From Megaustenia siamemsis (Eukaryota; Mollusca; Gastropoda; Stylommatophora; Ariophantidae), in NCBI GenBank assembly GCA_032433765.1, contig JAVIAB010000051.1, positions 83,777,973 through 83,841,972 of the forward strand: DNA of 64,000 nt, read 5' to 3'. Shown here in pieces: positions 57,461-64,000 of the stretch. A model generated the notes under the pieces. The model was not told the DNA's origin. It saw only the letters and a list, made by a program, of their open reading frames with translations, and did no database searches. Each line of letters starts with the position of its first letter. Position 1 is the stretch's first letter. The position numbers were made by a program, and so were the translations under genes.

Positions 57461-58384
57461 TCACGTCCTCCCGAAAATGATGATCGTCATAGCACTTGAT
57501 GATGTTAGGCCGTCATTGATGACTCCAATTCCAAACACACAGACACACAGTGGTGGTAATTTGTCATTTCCAATCCAACAGAAGCCACATGACCTGTAGT
57601 TAGTAAAACCACAGAGAGAATATGATTTTGTGACCTTCACTGATTCACTCTTAGATGTGAATGTGTAGTTTACACAAGAGGAGAAGTTTTCAACTACAGT
57701 GATTCCATTTAAGGCAATTCTGGGATAGCAAGGCAAGTCTCCTTTATAGCAGCAGAACCCGACGCTCTCCGCTCCCCTCCTGTAGCCGCCGCCACACGAC
57801 TCCGATGTCTCACCAACCTGGACATCACTCAAGAACAATGTCAGATTAACACTCCATAGATATGGCTCTGCTGATGAAGTGCTTGGTGCAACAGTTGTAT
57901 CAATCACACCGGAGGCTCCTGGCCCGTGGTCACCAATATCACAGACGGCACATGGTGTTGTTATATTTAGTATCTCTTTCTGGGGTGTAAATATGTTGCA
58001 CACACATGGAGAGTGGTTTGTGGTCACAGTAATCCCATTAAAGGCAATTCTAGGATAGCATGGCATAGCTGTTTCAGAACAGCACAATCCCGTGATGTCC
58101 TCTGTGATCGCTATAAAGCTGCTGCTGCTACACAATCCTGACCATCCACAGGTGTGGACACCATTCACCCGCAACGACAAAACTGCTCCGCTTACATCAT
58201 AAACCTCTGGAAGCGAATCATTTATGGGACTAATAGTACAATTTACTCTTCCATCGGGGATATCTGCATTGAGTCCCCAAAAAAAAGGTCCTTGGTTAAA
58301 AAGCACGTATGCGTTTGAGTTAAACACACAACGAGCCAACTTCATAGATTCAAAATGATCCTTGCCAATGCCATCCTTTTGCAC
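57461..58384 (-). CDS. Cys-rich two-module protein of the retroelement
   Basis: The 307-residue frame begins at ATG 58384 (a second in-frame Met is residue 14) and ends at 57461. No signal peptide or clear membrane segment is seen. Module 1 spans about residues 66-148 and module 2 about 178-258. Each has an early Cys, CC-x6-CYPRIA-x-NGITV (101-120 and 211-230), a CV motif and a closing Cys. A Thr/Ser/Pro-rich linker joins them, and a Cys-rich end (RSCGFCW, PPLCVCVFG) follows. Relative to the truncated copy, the changed residues cluster in the same part of both modules, between the first strand-like segment and the CC. Many NxS/T sites suggest a secreted or surface protein (inference). Family not recognised. 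Confidence 0.65.
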   Translation of the reverse strand: MQKDGIGKDHFESMKLARCVFNSNAYVLFNQGPFFWGLNADIPDGRVNCTISPINDSLPEVYDVSGAVLSLRVNGVHTCGWSGLCSSSSFIAITEDITGLCCSETAMPCYPRIAFNGITVTTNHSPCVCNIFTPQKEILNITTPCAVCDIGDHGPGASGVIDTTVAPSTSSAEPYLWSVNLTLFLSDVQVGETSESCGGGYRRGAESVGFCCYKGDLPCYPRIALNGITVVENFSSCVNYTFTSKSESVKVTKSYSLCGFTNYRSCGFCWIGNDKLPPLCVCVFGIGVINDGLTSSSAMTIIIFGRT

Positions 58385-58595
58385 AAGTTAGGTCCTTAGC
58401 TACCAACGTCTAAAATGTCTGAAACGAAGCCATCCAATTAACGACTTTATCTACAGCGAAGGTTAACGAACTGTGAACAAACATTTATGTTCAAACCCTT
58501 GAAAACATTTTCAAAAATCTGCCAACTCGCAGCAGTAACATTTATCGTGTTGTTCAATGTAAACATTGCTTTGTCCATAGCTCGAATATAAATAA

Positions 58596-58625
58596 GCTGC
58601 CATTTTGGTGCGTCCCATGACGTCA
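58596..58625 (-). promoter_or_regulatory. CRE-like and YY1-like sites at the 5' end of the retroelement
   Basis: TGACGTCA (58618-58625) and, 10 bases further in, CAAAATGGCAGC (58607-58596, - strand) lie within 40 bp of the element's 5' end. Inside a transcribed 5' end such sites act as TATA-less promoters in many genes and in some non-LTR retroelements, so new copies would carry their own promoter. The function is inferred from motifs only. Confidence 0.4.
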
Positions 58626-58630
58626 TCCCC

Positions 58631-58644
58631 GGTGTACATTGTTA
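58631..58644. repeat. Target-site duplication, right (Cys-rich retroelement copy 2)
   Basis: This is the second copy of GGTGTACATTGTTA, directly at the 5' end of the - strand element. Confidence 0.85.
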
Positions 58645-58797
58645 CTTCCTTTCAAGACAGCGCAGGTTGTGATTGCTATTGACTGCTTGAGACGTGTATA
58701 ATGATGACCTCATGACCGGCACACATTCAACTAAACAACAAAAACTATCTTTAAGATTATGCAAGAAATACAGGGTGTCTGTTGGACACAAATGGTG

Positions 58798-58998
58798 TCA
58801 CTACTACCAATCGACGGCTTCCGGGTTCATCCAGCCTTAAATGGGTAACGGATTTTTTTTATGGGAAAGTAAAGAAGCACGGGCGTAATACCGACCACAT
58901 TACCCCAAAAATCATGTGCTGAAGGTCTGTAAAATATAGGGTCACTAACACCATATTTCCCTATACGCCACTTGGCGCGACGGGTGTACTTTACTTAC
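58798..58998 (+). mobile_element. SINE family B, nearly headless copy
   Basis: It starts within the head (CTACCAATCGACGGCTTCCG) and carries the whole body (CAGCCTTAAATGGGTAACGG, TAATACCGACCACATTACCC, CGCCACTTGGCGCGACGGGT) and the TACTTTACTTA end. Confidence 0.85.
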
Positions 58999-59113
58999 TA
59001 CATTGTAATGTCTTCACATTTCTTACAAACTTGGGGTAAATCAACTTCAAATCAAATTTCTCATCATATCTAAGGTAAATCGCTCATGTTTAGAGGTTGA
59101 TGCTTTCTAAGAA

Positions 59114-59620
59114 CTATCGACGATGAGGAATCAACAGAAGCATTATTGTTAGTAGCAAACCATTTATATTCTTCCTAAGGTAACCATACATTATATTGGA
59201 ATACGTGTATCTTTGGCCTCTTGACAGACAGTTGGTAGCAACCAAACGTGATAAATCAGTACTTTGGTAAAATATTAGTGCCTTATGTTGGGTATTGTTT
59301 TGCTGAACAGCTTCTAACGTGGCTGAATCTGCCAATGTTAGATAGATAGATCCATCCGTAGAACGAACAAGAGCTATTCGTGGTACCTGGCCTCGTCTCT
59401 TTTCTCCTACGCCTTTTGTCTTCTGAATTTTTATCTGCGCTGCCTCGGAAGTTTTGTGCCTTTTTTTTTATTTTTGTTCTCCATGTGCCACGACCTGCAG
59501 CCAAATCTTCCCAGTTTATTTCACTGATATAGAATTCACTCAAGGAAGTCCTGAAAACATCCTTATATCTCATCACTGGTTTGCCCTTTGGTCTCTTCCC
59601 GTTCTCAAACTAAAGCCACA
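59114..59620 (-). pseudogene. LINE 3' remnant (RYKDV/zinc-finger type)
   Basis: The - strand frame PVMRYKDVFRTSLSEFYI, then INWEDLAAGRGTWRTKI and a Lys/Arg-rich stretch, followed by a damaged Cys/His segment (SCSFYGW, IGRFSHVRSC), is the C-terminus of a common LINE type that ends in a CxxCxR...SHxRxC finger. Frames shift near 59300. Confidence 0.7.
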
Positions 59621-61245
59621 AGAAAGAACACAGAAATACAGCAAATAACAGGCAGCCCGAAACAAGATTTGAACTCTTACTCTTCAGAACATCAAGCAAA
59701 AAAGTATGGACATTAGTAGCTTATTTTATATACGTCGAAGGGCGTACAGGAAATACAGGCTTGTGTCCATAGATTGTTATCATCGTCACAATCTCTTTAT
59801 AGTGTGGTCAGTAGCACGCCAGTGACGTATTTCTTTTTCAGGTTTTGATCTCTTTTCTTGAAGGTTGGGCGAGCCTAGAAGCTTATATCTTCAATAGACT
59901 AGCTCACCTACTGCAGATCTACATTTGGATCAATATATACCATTCTCGCTCAGCGCCATCTATCGGTCTACTCTGGAAACAAAGACTATGTACAACATTC
60001 GTAGTTCATCAGCGCCGTCTATTTAACTTTTCCTTTACTTAACATTTGTTTCAAATATTCTTTCAGCTAAAATTTTGAATAAATGTTAAGATTATTGCTC
60101 ATTACAAGAAGTTATATCTGGCATCAATTTATCACATTGTTTTAAAATATTGTTTCAATTTTACTTCAGGGATTTGAAGTGGCTATACACGCGTGTGTGC
60201 ACTGAAAAAAAAGAAGAAAAATTCAGTCGTACTAAACTTATCAACATATCTTCATATGTGGAGCATGCATATAAACACAAAGACTCCAGCCCCATATATA
60301 ATATGCATTGCCTGATTCAGGTACGATATTATTGATGTACCGAACTGAAAACAGAATATGGAATTTGCATGCCTTAATGAGGAACTAAATCGACGTCCTG
60401 AACTGGTGTTGGTAGTAACAGCTGTCATTGTAAACTCTAGCTTGAGGTAATAAGTGTTATAACCATCTGAAAATAAAATGGTTTCTATTAAATTTATGTT
60501 TATGTACTTACCTGTTCTGCCATTGTGAAATTCTGTCATATCGAAGTTATAGGTTAGCTACGAGTACTTTCCAGGTCGTCTAAATTAACCTGGCGAATTC
60601 CATTCGACTTCCCCGGATGTCACATACACTATGTTTCCCGTTTCAGTCACAACTTAGTTATGTCCTGCAACAGATGGCGTAGCCTTTTCGCTCACGCGTA
60701 TTGAACGAAAAAATACGGTCGGTCAATCAGCAAACTTTGCAGTCTTCGACAAGCTGTACTTAGCTATCAAACAGCAGTTATGAGGCACTCATTGTGCAAG
60801 CTGTGCTTAGTTCGCGTTTCAAGCTACTCAACGCAGTATTTTTCTCGTCACGCATGCTTCAGACCTGAGTCACATGTTGTACGGGTCACACGTTGATACC
60901 CAGTGACACAGATCTCCAATAAAGCCCAAGAATAACATTGTTGCATTTAAACGTCAAAACTATATGTTGTCAGATAACTGAATAGCACAACTCCTTAAGT
61001 TTATGCACAAAAATGACAATTGAAAACAACTACAATATACACAACAATACAACAAAAGAGGTGAGATCCCCATGCAGCCCTTCTCGCCAATGCTTTACAA
61101 GGTCAAACCAGCCCTACTAAAGACTTCGTGTTTCCCTACGCACATATTTTCACCACATTTCTCTTTAAAGACAATTGCGATCTAATAGAACACCTAGACT
61201 AAGACCTATCGTACACGCACGAAGGTAAAACAAATTTAAAAAAAC
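59621..61245. other. Unassigned stretch
   Basis: There is no firm feature. One possible exon on + (60169-60321) is described among the findings. Confidence 0.35.
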
Positions 61246-61500
61246 ATGATGTGTAGAATCCTAAGCAAAATTGTAAAGCTTTCAATCTTTCCATTTCTCT
61301 GTGTTGTAGCTTTTGTTTTAATCTGTAACTTTAACGAACAGCTACATTTAAACAAATGTCTTTTACTTCCGCGTAAAGTTATAGTTGACAACCAAAATAT
61401 CATTGAGTGGAATACACCTGAAGTTATCGTGTTACTACCTTCATGGAAGATTAAGCAACAACATATAAATGCTGCGCAGTTATGTATTAACAATTACTAG
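61246..61500 (+). CDS. Candidate small membrane-anchored protein or first exon
   Basis: An 84-codon ATG-started frame has a short basic N-terminus (MMCRILSKIVK), one hydrophobic segment (LSIFPFLCVVAFVLICNF) and a polar remainder (IEWNTPEVIVLLPSWKIKQQ). This is the layout of a type II membrane protein such as a Golgi glycosyltransferase, whose first exon it could be. No ribosome or promoter signal supports the start, and length alone is not significant in AT-rich DNA. Confidence 0.3.
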   Translation: MMCRILSKIVKLSIFPFLCVVAFVLICNFNEQLHLNKCLLLPRKVIVDNQNIIEWNTPEVIVLLPSWKIKQQHINAAQLCINNY

Positions 61501-61577
61501 TACCATATTTTTTATCCAAGACAGACAATTCCATCGGCATAGAATACTTCAGACCGTACATGAATAGAATAAGATAT

Positions 61578-61745
61578 CATCATCATCATTGATTGCCATC
61601 TCCGCATCGAAGGTTGGCTACCATGGAGCGCAAAAGTGCACTCTGTCTCTTGCTTTGATGGTGCAGATTGTCTTAGGTTGACTTGTCCATCTTTTGATGT
61701 TACTCGTCCATGTTAGTCTTGGTCTGCCTCTGCCTCTTTTACCTT
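61578..61745 (-). pseudogene. LINE-2 3' fragment
   Basis: This is the complement of the last 165 bp of the element at 6208-7217: CATCATCATCATT tail, CATCTCCGCATCGAAGGTTG, TTGCTTTGATGGTGCAGATT, GTCTTGGTCTGCCTCTGCCT. Confidence 0.8.
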
Positions 61746-62007
61746 AGAGAATAAGATAATAATTGAATAATCGTATATAGAAAGTGACAGAAAGATTCTC
61801 GTTGAATTTGTCCTGTAAGGTAGATTGTCTTCTCTATCTGAAAGCAACTTTCAAAAGCAAAGTCCATTCGTTGTTTTATAACTCAGTAATGTCAAGGTTA
61901 CTCTTTGTGATTTTTACCTTTACAAAAGTGAGAGCATCGTGGTATTTCTGAGTTAGTTTTCCATCCAAAAAGTGGGTGTAGAGTAGTATTTGTGGATTAG
62001 ATTTGTA

Positions 62008-62268
62008 CTTAGGGTACCGCGATAGCTCTGTGGTTAGTGAACTGGACTACAAAGTTCAAAAGGTAGGGTTCGATCCCAACCGACGGCTTCCGGGTTCACC
62101 CAGTCTAAAATGGGTACCTGATTTTTTTCTGGGAAAGTAAAGCGGCACGGGCATAATACCGACCACATTACCCCAAAAAGCATGTGCTGAAGGTCTGTAG
62201 AATGCATGGTCACTAACACCATATTCCCTATACGCCACTTAGCGTGACGGGGTTCTTTACTTAAATAC
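62008..62268 (+). mobile_element. SINE family B, full and well-preserved copy
   Basis: It has an A box (TAGCTCTGTGGTTAG), a perfect-looking B box (GGTTCGATCCC) and the complete body to CTTAGCGTGACGGGGTTCTT and TACTTAAATACTTACTTTG. It is the best reference copy of the family in this window. Confidence 0.9.
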
Positions 62269-62457
62269 TTACTTTGTACTTAAGTTACAGAGATAGAAAT
62301 TGTGATAGGAATTGCGTACTAAGTCTAGTAACTTAGCGTTATGAATCAAAGACCGTGTTTTGCTCTCCATTGAATATTCTACAACAGACATTGGCCGTGA
62401 AAACCTGCAAAAACTTGCTTCAAACAATTTTTTACGCAAGGTATGTATTTAAGATTT

Positions 62458-62680
62458 TTTTTACACAAAGTGTGTTGCAACTTTTTACATACGGTTTGTT
62501 TCCAACAAATATTTTACACAAAGTGTGTTGCAACTTTTTACATACGGTTTGTTTCCAACAAATATTTTACACAAAGTATATTCCAAAGAAATTGTGTACA
62601 CAATGTGTGTTTCCAACAATTTTTTGCTCAGGGTGTGTTTCCAACAATTTCTGCACAAGTTGTGTTTCCAACATTTTTTT
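62458..62680. repeat. 53-bp tandem duplication with decayed flanking units
   Basis: TACACAAAGTGTGTTGCAAC through CCAACAAATATTT is present twice perfectly (from about 62461), followed by partial units with TTTCCAACAA. Confidence 0.9.
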
Positions 62681-62779
62681 GGTTTTTGAATATCACAAGT
62701 CAGTTTGCTCAGTTACCTGTCGAGGTAGTGTTTGATTATATGCACATTCTCACTCTCTCTCTCTCTCTCTCTGACGCTC

Positions 62780-63764
62780 ACCTGATGGCTACTAAAGGAA
62801 TAGACCTCTTCATCAACCGCTTTTAATGGGGCATGTAGAGGGCGAGATGCGTTGTGCTGTGGTTTGCAGTTAGGCTGTGCTATTTGCACATTTCGACCTA
62901 ACGTATCTGCGTCTATTTTTAACACCGGATTGTCTTCCCTCTTGGATCACTGTTCACTTGACAAGACTATATAGTCTGTATCCTGGAGCATCGCTTTGAG
63001 GTGGAGCAGGGTCTTTACCAGCTCTGTTTCTTGTTATCTTGAAGTATACAGTCAACTGTGGGATGTTACCCACACTCAGCTCAGTAACTGGAGTCACGCG
63101 CACATTGAAAGGAATATTAAAGCTGTTGATTCAGAGTGCAGTTAAGATTGTTCCTATTGAAACCTTTGCTGATAATCCTCGCTTGTACCTCTATATATGC
63201 ATCCTAAGTGTGTGAATATTTTCACTTAGTTCACAATTTAAAAAGGAATTTATTCTTTTCTTGGTTACAGACTGTGACGTCGATGAATGACGTGTACACC
63301 TCGTTGTGTGTTCTAGACCAACAACCAAGTTCCTCCATCTCGCGCCCTCTATGACCATCCTTGATACAGTGCTAGAGATCTGGCTCACGCTCTTCAGGCA
63401 TATTCTTATAGTCCACTATTCCAATTTCTTATTTCGCTTTCCCTGGTGGAGTTCACTGCATGACACTTCTTGTGAATGTTTCTAGATCTCTTCTGAGTAC
63501 GCGACTTATCTAGCTCCACATTTGCCTGTTATCATTGTATACATCTGCTCTTGTTTGCTCCCTTTTAGCAATTCCTAGTTGCTGAATATTTGCTCTCGTG
63601 AAAATATTTTGAGAATTGTCTTTGTGTTTGTTTGTATGAAATAATGACAATCTTGGCTTTGTCTCTAGCTCTCATTCATTTAGATCCACACAAAACACTG
63701 TAAGTACACATTCTGGTAAACTTTTAGTTATTACAGTAGACGGGGTTTCCTAATAGAAAAAAGC
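62780..63764. other. Unassigned stretch
   Basis: A (CT)n run precedes it at 62751-62772. No gene or repeat family is recognised in the rest. Confidence 0.4.
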
Positions 63765-63990
63765 AAAGAGCCCCATATAGGGAATTTGGTGTTAGTGACC
63801 ATAATTTTAAAAACCTTCAGCACATGATTTTTTTGGGGTAATGTGGTCGGTATTACGCCCGTGCCACTTTACTTTCCCAGTAAAAAGAAATCCGTTACCC
63901 ATTTAAGGCTGGGTGAACCCGGAATCGAACCCGACCTCTTGTACTTTGTAGTCCAGTTAACTAAGCACTGATCTATCGCTGCTCAGGGGC
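63765..63990 (-). mobile_element. SINE family B copy
   Basis: This is the complement of the family body and head: CCCATATAGGGAATTTGGTG, TGGTCGGTATTACGCCCGTG, CCGTTACCCATTTAAGGCTG, GGAATCGAACCCGACCTC (B box) and a degraded A box near 63975. Confidence 0.85.
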
Positions 63991-64000
63991 TTCCTGATTC

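Larger units (their letters stand above)
57030..58630 (-). mobile_element. Cys-rich-protein retroelement, full-length-looking copy
   Basis: This 1.6-kb - strand unit is flanked by a perfect 14-bp target-site duplication. Its 5' end at 58630 is followed within 40 bp by a CRE-like TGACGTCA and a YY1-like CAAAATGGC. Then come a leader of about 245 bp, one open frame of 307 codons, a 3' UTR of about 430 bp and a tail of CCAATAA repeats at 57030. It has no introns, poly(A) tail, reverse transcriptase or terminal repeats. The most economical reading is a non-autonomous retroelement, or a retrocopied gene family, moved by a LINE that uses simple-repeat tails. Confidence 0.8.

Noticed and set aside
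45772..58630. Inverted repeat taken as a palindromic duplication or as transposon terminal repeats
   Set aside because: Each arm has its own target-site duplication and a different 5' end point, so these are two independent insertions.
62035..62100. Functional tRNA gene at the SINE B head
   Set aside because: A and B boxes are present but the acceptor stem does not pair and the unit continues into the SINE body.

Overview
The window is animal (metazoan) nuclear DNA, not bacterial. It has small exons with GT/AG splice sites, long AT-rich introns, tRNA-derived SINEs, many decayed LINE reverse transcriptases and very long minisatellites. A mollusc, possibly a gastropod, would fit the repeat content, but the phylum is inference.

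Host genes. (1) The 3' part of an FBXL4-type F-box/leucine-rich-repeat gene lies on the + strand as four exons (63-183, 2302-2375, 5143-5247, 5939-6080) with matching splice phases, a stop codon and a poly(A) signal. (2) Two exons of an unrecognised - strand gene with a Ser/Arg/Pro-rich tail lie at 50775-51030 and 32506-32739. Their splice phases match, which implies an 18-kb intron filled mostly with satellite DNA. (3) A small + strand reading frame at 61246-61500 has a membrane anchor and is only a candidate.

Mobile elements. LINE-1, my name for an endonuclease/reverse-transcriptase element with a TAGA-repeat tail, has two nearly identical young copies with perfect target-site duplications (2476-4035 on - and 22402-24784 on +) and an older tail-only copy (10729-10877). 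SINE family A ends in the same 3' sequence as LINE-1. SINE family B is tRNA-headed and occurs about ten times. At least four other LINE lineages are present as broken remnants.

The most unusual item is a retroelement of about 1.6 kb that encodes a cysteine-rich protein. A full-length copy (57030-58630, - strand) and a 5'-truncated copy (45772-46954, + strand) each carry their own target-site duplication and the same CCAATAA-type tail. Their 3' 720 bp are almost identical, but the first 460 bp differ heavily. By hand count, 38 of 49 differences are A in the left copy and G in the right copy, against one the other way. They change about 28 residues at matching places of two repeated Cys-rich modules while keeping both frames open and every cysteine. 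That pattern points to directed base modification during the life cycle of the element.

Tandem DNA. The region 33.3-54.7 kb is dominated by minisatellites: a 34/30-bp satellite of 10.3 kb with internal long-range duplications, a 24-bp array of 2.8 kb, TCTA/TCCA arrays grown from a SINE tail, a 25-bp array and a 27-bp array of 1.4 kb. The 24-bp and 27-bp arrays are open in several frames only because their unit length is a multiple of three.
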